64,000 bases of DNA from Terriglobia bacterium (GCA_023512135.1 JAIMAG010000003.1:124001-188000), one strand, 5' to 3'; numbered from the stretch's first letter, positions 1-11,900 are shown. The notes: a model not told the origin generated them from the sequence alone. Made by a program: numbers and translations.

Positions 1-759
1 GCCTTCCCGGTGCAGCGCCAGGGGGAGTTCGTAGATGGAGCTGACATCTTCGGCCGAGATCACACAGTGCTCCTGGACGTTGCAGAACAGTGCGATCTTG
101 GCTTTCAGCTCGCGGGGGATGGGGCGGTCGCTGCGGCAAAGCAGGATGTCCGGCTGGATGCCCAGGCTGAGCAGCTCCTTGACGCTGTGCTGGGTGGGCT
201 TGGTTTTCAGCTCTCCGGCCGTGGCAATGAAGGGCACCAGGGTGACGTGCACGAAGACCGTGTTTTCGGCTCCCAGCTCCAGCCGCATCTGACGGATCGC
301 TTCCAGAAACGGCAGCGATTCGATGTCGCCCACGGTGCCGCCGATCTCCACGATGACCACGTCGACGTCGTCGGCGACTTTGCGGAAGGCAGCTTTGATT
401 TCATCGGTGACGTGCGGGATGACCTGAACCGTCTTGCCCAGAAAATCGCCGCGGCGCTCACGAGCGAGGATGCGTTCATAGATGCGGCCGGTGGTCCAGT
501 TGTGATCGCGGGTCAGTCGGGCCGAGGTGAATCGCTCATAGTGACCCAGGTCGAGATCGGTTTCCGCGCCGTCTTCGGTGACGTAGACTTCCCCGTGCTG
601 ATACGGCGACATCGTGCCCGGGTCCACGTTCAGGTAGGGATCACATTTCTGCAGGGTGACGCGCAGCCCGCGCGCTTCCAGCAGGCAGCCCATCGAGGCT
701 GCCGAGAGTCCTTTGCCCAGCGAGGAGACCACGCCGCCGGTGACAAAAATGTATTTAGC
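1..759 (-). CDS. pyrG: CTP synthase, N-terminal part (cut by window edge; start unclear)
   Basis: CTP synthase makes CTP from UTP, ATP and glutamine. The visible part is the N-terminal synthetase (amidoligase) domain, about 253 of the usual ~540 residues; the glutaminase half lies beyond position 1. It opens with the family signature [17 protein letters not shown], followed by [19 protein letters not shown] and [14 protein letters not shown]. Odd point: the frame is open upstream only to an in-frame TAA at 844-846 and contains no ATG, GTG or TTG before the P-loop. Candidates are a CTG at 802-804, 11 nt after a GGAGGT, an ATT at 748-750, or a sequence indel. It lies directly downstream of kdsB, whose CMP-KDO reaction consumes CTP. 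Confidence 0.93.
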
Positions 760-896
760 GCGCGCTGGCGCAGGGCCCCGCCCCTTGGGTTCGGCGGCGT
801 GCAGGGTAGGAACAGACCTCCGATGAAGTGCGCGTACACGGCATTATCGTCGGAAGCGGTGCCCGTGTCAAATCGTGACCAGAGTTCGGTGCGAGG

Positions 897-1658
897 TCAG
901 CCGCGCGGCGCGAGTCGCGCTTCGACGCGGGCAACATCTTCAGGGACGTCTACGCTGATCGGGTCGTAGTCGGTTTCGGCGACGCGGATGCGGTACCCGT
1001 TTTCCAGCCAGCGCAACTGTTCCAGCTGTTCGACGCGTTCCAGTTCGCCCGGCGGCAGAGTCGGAAACTCCAGCAGGGCCTCGCGGCGGCAAACGTAGAT
1101 TCCGATGTGCTTCCAGTGCTGCACAGCCACCTGCTCGGCTCGCTCCCGCACCCAGGGAATCGGCGCACGGGAAAAATAGAGCGCATTGTCGTTGAAATCC
1201 CGCACGACTTTGACGACATTCGGGTTCATGATCTCCTCCGGTCGGCGGATGGGGGCGCAGAGGGTGGCCACGGCGATTTCGCTTTCGGCACGAAGCGCTT
1301 CCACAGCAGCATCGACCGCCGCCGGTTCGAGCAGCGGCTCGTCGCCCTGAACGTTGACATAGAGATCGGCTGGGATACGCAGGGCCACCTCGGCCACCCG
1401 CTCGGTGCCACAGCCGTGGTCTGGCCGGGTCAGTTCCACTTCGCCACCCCAGGCACGCACAGCCTGGGCGATGCGTTCGTCATCGGTGGCCACCAGCACC
1501 CGGGCAACCGTGGCGGCACGGCAAACGCGCTCCCAGACGTGCTCCAGCATGGGTCGGCCGGCAATCGGCGCCAGGGGCTTGCCGGGAAACCGCGTGGAAT
1601 GATATCGGGCAGGAATGACCGCCAGGACAGCGACAGCCTCACTTTTTTGCTTGACCAT
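897..1658 (-). CDS. kdsB: 3-deoxy-manno-octulosonate cytidylyltransferase (CMP-KDO synthetase)
   Basis: Activates KDO with CTP for lipopolysaccharide inner-core synthesis in the cytoplasm. The 253-residue product has the N-terminal nucleotide-binding motif ARYHSTRFPGKPL (about residues 17-29), then VLVATDD, the NVQGDEPLL metal/substrate loop and YFSRAPIPWVRE, all typical of KdsB and of normal length. I chose the ATG at 1656-1658; an upstream in-frame ATG at 1703 would add 15 residues not typical of the family. It precedes pyrG on the same strand, a common pairing because pyrG supplies CTP. Its presence implies an LPS-bearing outer membrane. Confidence 0.96.
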   Translation of the reverse strand: MVKQKSEAVAVLAVIPARYHSTRFPGKPLAPIAGRPMLEHVWERVCRAATVARVLVATDDERIAQAVRAWGGEVELTRPDHGCGTERVAEVALRIPADLYVNVQGDEPLLEPAAVDAAVEALRAESEIAVATLCAPIRRPEEIMNPNVVKVVRDFNDNALYFSRAPIPWVRERAEQVAVQHWKHIGIYVCRREALLEFPTLPPGELERVEQLEQLRWLENGYRIRVAETDYDPISVDVPEDVARVEARLAPRG

Positions 1659-1694
1659 AGCGAAACTGATGTTAGCATGCCGACACGTAAAGGG

Positions 1695-1722
1695 TTGCAA
1701 CACCAGCCAAGCGTGCTAGAAT
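1695..1722 (+). promoter_or_regulatory. Likely sigma70 promoter for the first VWA gene
   Basis: TTGCAA (1695-1700), a 16-nt spacer and TAGAAT (1717-1722), about 70 nt upstream of the ATG at 1792. The same TAGAAT hexamer recurs before several other genes in the window. Predicted by eye only. Confidence 0.45.
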
Positions 1723-1791
1723 GACGTTGCGGCTCAGGCTGCGCCCGGTGGTTGACTTCCTGCGGAACCGACTGGCGCGGCCGAGGGGGAA

Positions 1792-2769
1792 ATGGTGAGA
1801 CCGCGAAGCAGCCAGCTCACCCGCCTCTCCACCCTGCTGGTTGCGTGCGTCCTGTTCGCCACTCTCGCTTTTGCACAAAAACCCAAAGACCTGACCACCA
1901 CTCCACCACCCCCAGGTCCATCGAAAGACGATCGCACGATTCGCGTGGATGTGGACCTGGTTCTGGTGAACGTCACCGTGACCGACCCGTATTACCGGCT
2001 GGTCACCGGGCTGGAGCGGGAGCACTTCCGCGTGTTCGAGGACAAAGTCGAACAGGAGATCATTCACTTTTCCAGCGAAGACGTGCCCATTTCGATCGGC
2101 GTCATTTTCGATATGAGCGGCAGCATGTCGAACAAGGTGGACAAAGCCCGGCTGGCCGCGGTGCAGTTCTTCAAAACCGCCAATCCGCAGGACGAGTTCT
2201 TCCTGGTCAGCTTCAACGATCGTGCCGAATTAGTTAGCCCCTTCACCTCCAGCGTAGAGGAGCTGCAGACGCGGTTGATGTACACTGGAGCTTCCGGGCG
2301 AACAGCCCTGCTGGATGGAATCTATCTGGGCCTGAGCCAGATGAAGGGGGCGCGCAACGCCAAGCGAGCTTTGCTCATCATATCCGATGGTGGCGACAAC
2401 CACAGCCGGTTCAATGAGCGCGATATTCGCAACTTCGTGCGCGAATCCGATGTGCAGCTCTACGCCATCGGAATCTACGATCCGCTCAGCTACCGGACGC
2501 AACCGGAAATTCGCCAGGGGCCGGCCCTGCTGGCCGAGCTGACGGAGATGACCGGCGGGCGGGTGTTCGAGGTGCAGAACCCCAACGACCTGCCCGACAT
2601 CGCCACGAAAATCAGCATGGAGTTGCGCAACCAATATGTTCTGGGATATCGACCGAGCAATCGTGAACGCAACGGGGAGTGGCGCAAGATCCGCGTCAAA
2701 CTGGAGCCCCCGCGAGGACTGCCCCCCTTGCAGGCCTACTACAAGACCGGCTACTTTGGCCCCAAATAA
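1792..2769 (+). CDS. Secreted VWA-domain protein (VWFA-related, Acidobacteria type)
   Basis: 325 residues. An N-terminal signal peptide (hydrophobic to about residue 28, ending TLAFAQ) is followed by a von Willebrand A domain. The MIDAS metal site DMSGS begins at residue 107. Further family patterns are DVDLVLVNVTVTD before the A domain, ISDGGDNHSR inside it and the C-terminal NQYVLGYRPSNRERNGEWRKIRVKL segment. This arrangement matches the acidobacterial VWFA-related family known mostly by name; its substrate is unknown, with protein-protein or matrix adhesion in the periplasm or at the surface inferred. The next gene is a paralogue whose frame overlaps the 3' end, so the two are probably co-transcribed. 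Confidence 0.88.
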   Translation: MVRPRSSQLTRLSTLLVACVLFATLAFAQKPKDLTTTPPPPGPSKDDRTIRVDVDLVLVNVTVTDPYYRLVTGLEREHFRVFEDKVEQEIIHFSSEDVPISIGVIFDMSGSMSNKVDKARLAAVQFFKTANPQDEFFLVSFNDRAELVSPFTSSVEELQTRLMYTGASGRTALLDGIYLGLSQMKGARNAKRALLIISDGGDNHSRFNERDIRNFVRESDVQLYAIGIYDPLSYRTQPEIRQGPALLAELTEMTGGRVFEVQNPNDLPDIATKISMELRNQYVLGYRPSNRERNGEWRKIRVKLEPPRGLPPLQAYYKTGYFGPK

Positions 2770-3742
2770 GAGACCCCACCGGCTGCGCGGTGCCCTGTTT
2801 CTCCTTGCCGTTGCATTGCTGAGCGCTGCCTACCCGCTCGTCACTGCTGCGCCCCAGCAGCCGTCCCAGCGAGCGGATGAGTACCGCATCCGGACCGATG
2901 TGAACCTGGTGGTCCTGCACGCCACCGTGCTGAACGAGCGCGGCCACTTCGTCGACAACCTGAAGCCGGAACACTTCCGCATCCTGGAAAACGGCGTGGA
3001 GCAGAAGCTGGAAATCTTTCGCCGGGAAGACATCCCGGTGACGGTCGGTCTGGTGATCGACAACAGCGGGAGCATGCGCGCCAAACGCGAACGGGTCCGG
3101 TCGGCCGCACTGGCCTTCATCGAAGCCAGCAATCCGAACGACGAAATGTTCGTCGTGAACTTCAACGACGACTACTACCTGGACCTCGAAAAGGATTTCA
3201 CCAACAACATCGAAGATCTGCGCGAGGCGCTCGAGCGGGTGGATTCGCGCGGCTCGACGGCCCTGTACGACGCACTGATCGGCTCGCTGGATCACCTGAA
3301 GAAAGGCACCCGCGATAAACGCGTCCTGCTGCTCATCAGTGACGGCGACGACAACGCCAGCCGGAACTCCCTGGAGCGCGTCATGCAGGAAGTCCAGCTT
3401 TCCGATGCCCTGATCTACAGCATCGGCTTGTTCGCTGACGAGTCTCGTCGCGAAATCCGCAAGCTCCGCAAAATTCTGACGGAGATTGCCATGATGAGCG
3501 GCGGGCTGGCGTTCTTCCCGGAAGGGCTGCACGACGTCGAAGCCATCTGCCTGCAGATTGCCCGCGACATCCGCAACCAGTATACGCTGGCGTACTACCC
3601 GACCAACCGGGCCCGGGACGGCACCTTCCGCCGCGTCAAAGTCGAACTGCGCACGCCGCGCAGCTACGGCAAACTGAACGTGCGCACCCGCACCGGCTAC
3701 TTCGCCCCGAAAGCCGAACCCGCGGTCGGCACCGCGCAGTAG
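2756..3742 (+). CDS. Second secreted VWA-domain protein (VWFA-related)
   Basis: Paralogue of the preceding gene. The MIDAS site DNSGS is at about residue 102, with LISDGDDNASRNS and the C-terminal NQYTLAYYPTNRARDGTFRRVKVEL matching the neighbour almost motif for motif. The start is uncertain: no ATG or GTG precedes the signal peptide directly. A TTG at 2756 gives a good signal peptide (RLRGALFLLAVALLSA, then VTAAPQQ) and overlaps the upstream gene by 14 nt. An ATG at 2636 would overlap it by over 130 nt with unconvincing sequence. Tandem duplication followed by divergence is the simplest explanation. Function beyond Mg-dependent adhesion is unknown. Confidence 0.85.
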   Translation: MAPNKRPHRLRGALFLLAVALLSAAYPLVTAAPQQPSQRADEYRIRTDVNLVVLHATVLNERGHFVDNLKPEHFRILENGVEQKLEIFRREDIPVTVGLVIDNSGSMRAKRERVRSAALAFIEASNPNDEMFVVNFNDDYYLDLEKDFTNNIEDLREALERVDSRGSTALYDALIGSLDHLKKGTRDKRVLLLISDGDDNASRNSLERVMQEVQLSDALIYSIGLFADESRREIRKLRKILTEIAMMSGGLAFFPEGLHDVEAICLQIARDIRNQYTLAYYPTNRARDGTFRRVKVELRTPRSYGKLNVRTRTGYFAPKAEPAVGTAQ

Positions 3743-3751
3743 TCCCTCCGC

Positions 3752-4954
3752 CTATCCCGGCTTCAGTGCAGCCAGGAAACTGGTGCCGCGCGGCAGGCGG
3801 GTGCCGAAATTGTCTGCGACGGTCTGGCCCATGTCGGCCAAGGTCCTGCGCTCACCCAGTGCTACGCCGCGACGCCCACCCGGGCTGTACGCCAGAATAG
3901 GCACGTATTCGCGCGAGTGGTCGGTCGAAGGCGAGCACGGACAGGGGTCGCAGCCGTGGTCGGCGGTGACCAGCAGCAGGTCCGTGTTGCGGAGCTGCTC
4001 AAGCAGCGAACCGAGCCGGGCATCGAATTCCTCGAGCGCTCGCGCAAAGCCTTCCACGTCTTTCCGGTGACCGTAGAGCTGATCGAAATCCACCAAATTG
4101 GCGAACAGCAGCCCCTGCGGGCGGGCAGCGACGGCCGCGGCGAGCCGGGCCATGCCATCGGCGTTGTTCTTCGTAGTGACGTAATCAGCCACGCCGCGGC
4201 CATTGTAGATGTCGTGGATTTTGCCTATGCCAAAGACCGGCACGCCGCGCTCCGCCAGCAGGTCCAGCAGCATCGGCCGCGGCGGCTCCACGGCATAGTC
4301 ATGCCGGCGCTCGGTACGGCGGAAATTCCCGGGCGTCCCTGTAAACGGGCGGGCAATCACACGCCCGACACGATGTGGCCCGTCCAGAATCTGCCGCGCA
4401 ATTTCACACATGCGATACAGCTCCGGCACCGGAATGACCTCTTCGTGCGCGGCTATCTGGAACACGCTGTCGGCCGAGGTGTACACAATCGGCCGGCCGG
4501 TGCGCAGATGTTCTTCGCCGAGTTCCTCGATGATTTCAGTTCCTGAGGCCGGCTTGTTGCCCAGCACCTTGCGGCCGATGGCGCGCTCGAACGGCTCGAT
4601 GACCTCGGGCGGAAAGCCGTTCGGGTATGTGGGAAACGCACGGTCCAGAAAAATGCCCGCCATCTCCCAGTGTCCGGTGGTGGTGTCTTTGCCCGGAGAC
4701 ACCGTCGCGCCCATCCCGTAGGCGCCGAGCGGTTCGTTCTGTGCAGGCAGACCGGCCAGCGGCCGGATGTTGGCCAGCCCCAGCCGCACCAGATTCGGCA
4801 GGTGCAGTGGACGGCCCTGCGCGTTGCGCTGCGCGGCAATATGGCCGAGCGTGTCACGGCCGGCATCGCCGTAGTCAGCAGCGTCGGGCAGCGGCCCGAT
4901 GCCGACACTGTCCAGCACAATCCAGATCACCCGCGCGAACACCGTTGCCTCCAT
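3752..4954 (-). CDS. deoB: Phosphopentomutase
   Basis: Interconverts ribose/deoxyribose 1-phosphate and 5-phosphate in nucleoside salvage, using two Mn ions. The 400-residue product starts with [20 protein letters not shown] (first metal Asp), contains [12 protein letters not shown] with the phosphate-accepting Thr, and ends with the second metal cluster LLVTADHG and [10 protein letters not shown]. The length is normal for DeoB. ATG 4952-4954 was chosen over an in-frame ATG 13 codons upstream. The insert CDPCPCSP just after TADHG is Cys-rich, where many homologues have a plain NDPT-like stretch. It converges with the VWA pair, leaving 9 nt between stop codons. Confidence 0.95.
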   Translation of the reverse strand: MEATVFARVIWIVLDSVGIGPLPDAADYGDAGRDTLGHIAAQRNAQGRPLHLPNLVRLGLANIRPLAGLPAQNEPLGAYGMGATVSPGKDTTTGHWEMAGIFLDRAFPTYPNGFPPEVIEPFERAIGRKVLGNKPASGTEIIEELGEEHLRTGRPIVYTSADSVFQIAAHEEVIPVPELYRMCEIARQILDGPHRVGRVIARPFTGTPGNFRRTERRHDYAVEPPRPMLLDLLAERGVPVFGIGKIHDIYNGRGVADYVTTKNNADGMARLAAAVAARPQGLLFANLVDFDQLYGHRKDVEGFARALEEFDARLGSLLEQLRNTDLLLVTADHGCDPCPCSPSTDHSREYVPILAYSPGGRRGVALGERRTLADMGQTVADNFGTRLPRGTSFLAALKPG

Positions 4955-5279
4955 GCCTGCACTCGGCCTGCGTTCAGCATGGTCATACCACAAGATGGCA
5001 TCCCGCGCAGACCGGAAAAGACAACCCGGACGTCACAGCCGGAGAATGCGAAACATGAAACGCTGCTCCGGCGAACGCAGCGGGCTGTCTGCCAGATCGA
5101 CCAAAAGGTTCGTTCTCGGGAACAAACTTCTCGACAGCAACACTCAGGCACCTCAAAACCCGCACCCACCGCCCCGATGGGGCAACGCGAAAGCCACCAC
5201 GCGGCGGGCAGTAGCTTCGCGGGAACCGGCTCGGGCAGAGTGGTTGCTGCGCGGAAATTCATTCTGCGATACTGAGTTC
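4955..5279. other. Intergenic region, no gene seen
   Basis: 325 nt between the divergent deoB and the secreted-protein gene. Open frames here are short, lack family motifs and are read in several directions at once. The only signal is a possible promoter at its right end (listed separately). Confidence 0.5.
5244..5273 (+). promoter_or_regulatory. Possible promoter of the 5280 gene
   Basis: TTGCTG (5244-5249), 18-nt spacer, GATACT (5268-5273). The ATG follows at 5280, so the message would have almost no leader. Weak, by-eye call. Confidence 0.3.
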
Positions 5280-6224
5280 ATGAACCGAGCATGCCTTTGC
5301 CTCGTTGCGGTCTGGTTGGCGGCGTCCGGAGCGGCGGGCGATGAGCTGCGCCTGCGGGACGGCACCATCCTGGTGGGCACGATTGTCGGTTTCGAAGACA
5401 ACTCTTTCCGCGTGCGCACCAGTTACGGCTACGCCCTGGTGCGGAAAGAGATGGTCGTGGAGATCATTATCCGCGAAGAACCGACGACGGAACTGCCGCA
5501 GACCGGCGCCGCACAGGCTCCATCCTCGCCGTCTTCGCGCGCCGAGCCGGCACCTGCGCCGCAGCCCGCTACACCCGATCCAGCCCCGAAGGAGGAAAAT
5601 CTGTCACCACCAGCACCACCGGCAAAGCCCAGTCCGGCGCCCACTGCGTCCTCACTGCCGACTCCCTCGCGACAAACGGAAAATCCGCCAACGACAACAC
5701 CACCGGCAAAGCCAAATCCAGAACCGACTCTGTCCACCCCACCCGCACCGGAGCCGGTGCGGTTCGAAGTGGACGGCAACCGCTACCGGAACCTCACCTT
5801 CGGCTTCCAGCTCTACAAACCGCCCGGATGGCGCATCGTGGAAGATGCGCACGAACTGCTGCCGAATGCTGTTGCCGCGATGGCCACGCCCGATGAGCGC
5901 ACGTTTCTGGTAATCGGTCGTGAGCCGCTCCGAGGACGCCTGGAGGAGCACGCCGACCGCGCCTGGCGCGCCCTGCAGCGGCGTTATGAACAGTTTCGCG
6001 CGCTCGGCGCGACGCGCACCGCACTCGAGGGCACGCCGGCGATTTCGCGGCGGTTCCGCGCCGAAGCGGAAGGGCACGACTGGTCGGCCGAGGTCCTCTG
6101 GATTGCGCACGGCGACCAGGTGTTCACCCTGTTCGGGATGACCCGCGCCGATAGCGAGCTGGTGCAAATCCAGGAAAACATCATCGCGCGCGTGCTCGCC
6201 AGCCTGGAATTCACGATACCCTGA
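5280..6224 (+). CDS. Secreted protein: small beta domain, Pro-rich linker, PsbP/DUF1795-like C-terminus
   Basis: 314 residues, not a recognised gene. Signal peptide to about residue 20 (CLVAVWLAASGAAG), then a ~45-residue beta-rich segment (LRLRDGTILVGTIVGFEDNSFRVRT) resembling SH3- or LSM-like folds. A ~95-residue Pro/Ala/Thr linker with two copies of PPAKPxPxPT comes next. The C-terminal ~155 residues contain FGFQLYKPPGWRI and end with IIARVLASLEF, the layout of PsbP/DcrB-like (DUF1795) domains. ATG 5280 was chosen because it begins the signal peptide; an open frame continues upstream to 4899 without support. Probably periplasmic or lipid-face; function unknown. Confidence 0.7.
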   Translation: MNRACLCLVAVWLAASGAAGDELRLRDGTILVGTIVGFEDNSFRVRTSYGYALVRKEMVVEIIIREEPTTELPQTGAAQAPSSPSSRAEPAPAPQPATPDPAPKEENLSPPAPPAKPSPAPTASSLPTPSRQTENPPTTTPPAKPNPEPTLSTPPAPEPVRFEVDGNRYRNLTFGFQLYKPPGWRIVEDAHELLPNAVAAMATPDERTFLVIGREPLRGRLEEHADRAWRALQRRYEQFRALGATRTALEGTPAISRRFRAEAEGHDWSAEVLWIAHGDQVFTLFGMTRADSELVQIQENIIARVLASLEFTIP

Positions 6225-6287
6225 GCCGTGGAGCAGCAGGCGCCGCCGGGGCCAGGGCGCATGGCCTCACGACAGCGTCCCGGTCCG

Positions 6288-7706
6288 CTAAAACTTGGTC
6301 ACCTCGGTGAAATGGAAGTTGGCCACCTTCATCGCCGGCACGACCATTTCAAACGACTCTTCCCCCGCTGCGCGCACGGCAGGGCCGAGCTGTTCGACGT
6401 TGGCGAGCATTTCGATCAGGCTCTGGTTGAACCGGAAATTGCGGATGCCGCAGACGAGCCGGCCATTTTCGATCAGAAAAGTGCCGTCGCGGGTCATACC
6501 GGTGAGGATTTTTTCGTACGGGTCCACCTCGCGGATGTACCACAAACGCGTGACCAGAATGCCCCGTTCGGTGGAAGCGATCATCGCCTCCAAGGAGGTA
6601 TCGCCGCCGGCCCAGACCAAATTCACAGGTGCTTCGCCGAGCTCGCTGGGCAGGGGCAGGGCGTGTCCGGTCGGGCGCGCATTCATTTTCCGAGCGGTGT
6701 GCCGCGCATAGACCAGATTGCACGGCACGCCCCGGTCCACGAGCAAAACTTTCTGCCGGGGAATGCCTTCGCCGTCGAAGGGTGCGCCCGTTTGCAGCGG
6801 GTGATAGACGTCGTCCCAGAGCGAGATGTTGCGACCGAAGATGGGCTTGCCGAGCCGCTCGTTCAGGCACGAGCGCTGGTCGAGCACGGCGGTGCCGGCG
6901 AAGTCGTAGAAGAGAAAACCGAGCAGGTCGAGCGCCGCGCTCGGTTCCAGCACCACCGTGTAGCGGCCGGGCTCGAGCTCGCGCGGGGCGCGCGCGGCAG
7001 CAGCTTTCTGCGAAGCGCGCTCGGCCAGTGCCAGCGGGTCGAGGGCAGCCAGATCGGGCGTGTTCGCTTTCTGCCAGCCCGAGGAATCCGGCTCCAGCAC
7101 CGTGATGGAAAATTCAGCGCGGGTCTGCTGATGGCTGGCAAACAGACCGCGCGAATTCGCCAGCGCCATCTGCGAGCAACCGGTGGCCAGAATGCCTGCC
7201 GCAGTCTGCCGGTGGCGCTCGATCATCCGGAGCACCTGCAGCACGGCGCGGGCGCGATCTTCGGGCGTGGCCGCAGCCGTTGCCGGAAAAAAGCGCTGAA
7301 CCGTGCGGTAGCGCTGCGGCCCGGGCATCGGCAGCAGGTCGGGATGCTTCGGCTGGACGCGGGCCAGTGCGCTCGAGGCGGCCGCCACGCGACGGAGCGA
7401 TTCCGCATCGGTGCGATTCGTTGCCGCCCGCGCGGTGCGACCGTCGTAGACGGTGCGCACGCTGACGTGCACGGCCTGCTCGGCCACATTCTGATGAATC
7501 GTGTTGTTGGCGAAGCGAGTGAGCGCGTCGGTGACGGCTTCGATCAGGACTTCGGTCTCATCGGCGTCGCTGGCGCGGAACACCTGTTCGGCAATCCGTT
7601 CCAGTTCGGCCTGCGGGAGCAGGTGCGCGGCGGCCACGGCCGGCCCGGCACGACGGCGGCGTGCTCGCCGGCTGGCCTGGGAACGTCGTTGTCGGCGTAT
7701 GGTCAT
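6288..7706 (-). CDS. pmbA: TldE/PmbA-type subunit of a TldD/TldE metalloprotease
   Basis: 472 residues of the TldD/PmbA (U62) family. It has the N-terminal RFANNTIHQNVAE segment and the C-terminal LIENGRLVCGIRNFRFNQSLIEML typical of the family, but no HExxxH motif, which marks it as the TldE-like partner rather than the catalytic TldD. In enterobacteria TldD/TldE matures microcin B17 and degrades CcdA; the native substrate here is unknown. ATG 7704-7706 was taken, since the open frame upstream overlaps tldD antiparallel to no family sequence. A basic stretch (RRQRRSQASRRARRRR) near the start is unusual, so a slightly later start is possible. Last gene of the metK-ahcY-tldD-tldE run. Confidence 0.88.
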   Translation of the reverse strand: MTIRRQRRSQASRRARRRRAGPAVAAAHLLPQAELERIAEQVFRASDADETEVLIEAVTDALTRFANNTIHQNVAEQAVHVSVRTVYDGRTARAATNRTDAESLRRVAAASSALARVQPKHPDLLPMPGPQRYRTVQRFFPATAAATPEDRARAVLQVLRMIERHRQTAAGILATGCSQMALANSRGLFASHQQTRAEFSITVLEPDSSGWQKANTPDLAALDPLALAERASQKAAAARAPRELEPGRYTVVLEPSAALDLLGFLFYDFAGTAVLDQRSCLNERLGKPIFGRNISLWDDVYHPLQTGAPFDGEGIPRQKVLLVDRGVPCNLVYARHTARKMNARPTGHALPLPSELGEAPVNLVWAGGDTSLEAMIASTERGILVTRLWYIREVDPYEKILTGMTRDGTFLIENGRLVCGIRNFRFNQSLIEMLANVEQLGPAVRAAGEESFEMVVPAMKVANFHFTEVTKF

Positions 7707-7768
7707 TTCCTCCGGGTGACTCGCGGACGGCAGCCTTCCGCCGCTCGGGGCACCGGGCAAGGCGTCTT

Positions 7769-9229
7769 CTATTTCGAAAAGGCGATGCCCACGCGCACGT
7801 TCCGGAAGCGTGCCGGCGCCGCACCGTGGCCGGTGCCCATGGTCTGCATCGGCTGGCCCTTGCCGCAATTCGGTGTGCCCCACAACGTCCAGTGCTCGCG
7901 CGCACAGATGGCATCGCAGGAATTCCAGAATTCGGTCGTGAGGCCACTGTAGCTGGGATTCTTCAACATGCGCACTTTGCGACCGCCCCGGATTTCCCAG
8001 GCGATTTCGGTGGAGAACTGAAAATGGTGGCGGCGGTCGTCGATGGACCAGGAATGATTCGTCTCCATCCAGATGCCGTCGTCGGTATCGGCGATCAGCT
8101 CGTCGAGCTTCCAGGTGCCGGGCAGCAGGCTGACATTCGTCATGCGGATGATGGGCAGTCGGTTCCAGGATTCGGCACGCATCGTGCCGCCGGAACGCGC
8201 TGCGCCGATGGCCGCGGCGGTTTCGCGGCTGGTCAGGTAGCCGGTGAACAGGCCGTTGCGGATGATTTCGGTGCACTGCGCGGGCACACCTTCATCGTCA
8301 TAGCCGAACGTGCCCAGGCCCTGACCGTGTACCAGGCGCGCGTCGGCAACCACGTTGACGATTTCCGAGCCGTACTGCAGCCGGTTCAACTGGTCGAGCG
8401 TGAGGAAGCTCATACCGGCAAAATTCGCTTCCTGGCCGAGCACGCGGTCCAGTTCGATCGGGTGTCCGATGGATTCGTGAATCTGCAGAGCGAGCTGCGA
8501 GCTGTCCAGCAGAATGGTCCGCACACCCTCGGGGCACGGCTCGGCTTTGTGCAGCGCGACCGCTTCTTCGGCGATCCGCGGGGCCTGGCCCACCAGGTCG
8601 AACGATTCCACCAGCTCGTAGCCCGCCAGCGCATGCTGGCCGCCGAAACTGTTCGGATAGGAGCGGCGCTGGATTTCCCCGTCGGCAAAGCTGGTGGCCA
8701 CAATCCCGGCGCCGGACTGCAGCTTCACCTGATGGATGCGCGAGCCGAGCGTGGAGGCGAAGAACTGTTCGATGCGGCGAAAGAGCATCGAGCCTTCGGC
8801 GAGCGTGACGCCCGGCACGCGACGCATTTCGGCATCGGCCGCCAGCAACAGCTCGATCTGACGCTCGACGGGGATGCGGAACGGGTCTTTGATGTACGGA
8901 TTCTGCCAGGTGTCCACGTAGGCCTGTTCCGGCGCCAGCACGACATCCTGCTTTTTGGCCAGGGCCGAGGCGCGGGCAATCGCCACGGCTTCGGCGGCGC
9001 AGGCTTCCACGGTTTTGCGCGCCAGCCGGTCGGTGGAAGCGAATCCCCAGGCGCCATCGGCAATCACGCGAATCCCAATGCCGAGCGATTCCGACTCCAG
9101 CAGCGTCCCCACCTGACCGTTCTTGGTGGAAAGCTCGCGCTGGCGCAGTTCGACCACCCGCGCGTCGGCGTAGCTGGCGCCGCGCGCCACGGCGGTGTCC
9201 AAAGCCCAGTTGGCAATCTGTTCCATCAA
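7769..9229 (-). CDS. tldD: TldD zinc metalloprotease
   Basis: 486 residues. The zinc motif HESIGH (HExxxH) is preceded by LLDSSQLALQI, and the C-terminal half carries IRMTNVSLLPG and the Gly/Arg-rich tail typical of TldD. The N-terminus GASYADARVVELRQRELSTKNGQV matches the family. Catalytic half of a TldD/TldE heterodimer; the non-catalytic partner follows 62 nt downstream. Upstream, ahcY ends 41 nt before its start, so the genes look co-transcribed. A second ATG immediately follows the first. Cytoplasmic; substrate cannot be read from the sequence. Confidence 0.94.
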   Translation of the reverse strand: MMEQIANWALDTAVARGASYADARVVELRQRELSTKNGQVGTLLESESLGIGIRVIADGAWGFASTDRLARKTVEACAAEAVAIARASALAKKQDVVLAPEQAYVDTWQNPYIKDPFRIPVERQIELLLAADAEMRRVPGVTLAEGSMLFRRIEQFFASTLGSRIHQVKLQSGAGIVATSFADGEIQRRSYPNSFGGQHALAGYELVESFDLVGQAPRIAEEAVALHKAEPCPEGVRTILLDSSQLALQIHESIGHPIELDRVLGQEANFAGMSFLTLDQLNRLQYGSEIVNVVADARLVHGQGLGTFGYDDEGVPAQCTEIIRNGLFTGYLTSRETAAAIGAARSGGTMRAESWNRLPIIRMTNVSLLPGTWKLDELIADTDDGIWMETNHSWSIDDRRHHFQFSTEIAWEIRGGRKVRMLKNPSYSGLTTEFWNSCDAICAREHWTLWGTPNCGKGQPMQTMGTGHGAAPARFRNVRVGIAFSK

Positions 9230-9270
9230 TCGCTGCGGAAACGGCAGCCGGAAGCCGACAGCGCAGCCGT

Positions 9271-11789
<2,519 letters not shown>

Positions 11790-11871
11790 AAAGACGAGAT
11801 CGGCTCCTCTGACGTTGTCCTGAGCAGATGAAGGGTCCGCCTGCTCGCGCTCACACTCATGCAGCCCACCG

Positions 11872-11900
11872 AAGCTAACACACGCCCCGAGGGGTGTCAA
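11872..11900 (-). promoter_or_regulatory. Promoter of metK operon
   Basis: On the minus strand, TTGACA (11895-11900), exactly 17 nt, then TAGCTT (11872-11877). The predicted leader is about 75 nt and holds one clear stem, GAGCAG/CTGCTC (11822-11827 with 11841-11846). I could not match the leader to a known SAM or SAH riboswitch consensus. Confidence 0.6.

Noticed and set aside
7706-8276. Upstream extension of the tldE-like gene to 662 residues
   Set aside because: The extra part lies inside tldD in another frame and has no family sequence; ATG 7706 gives the normal length.
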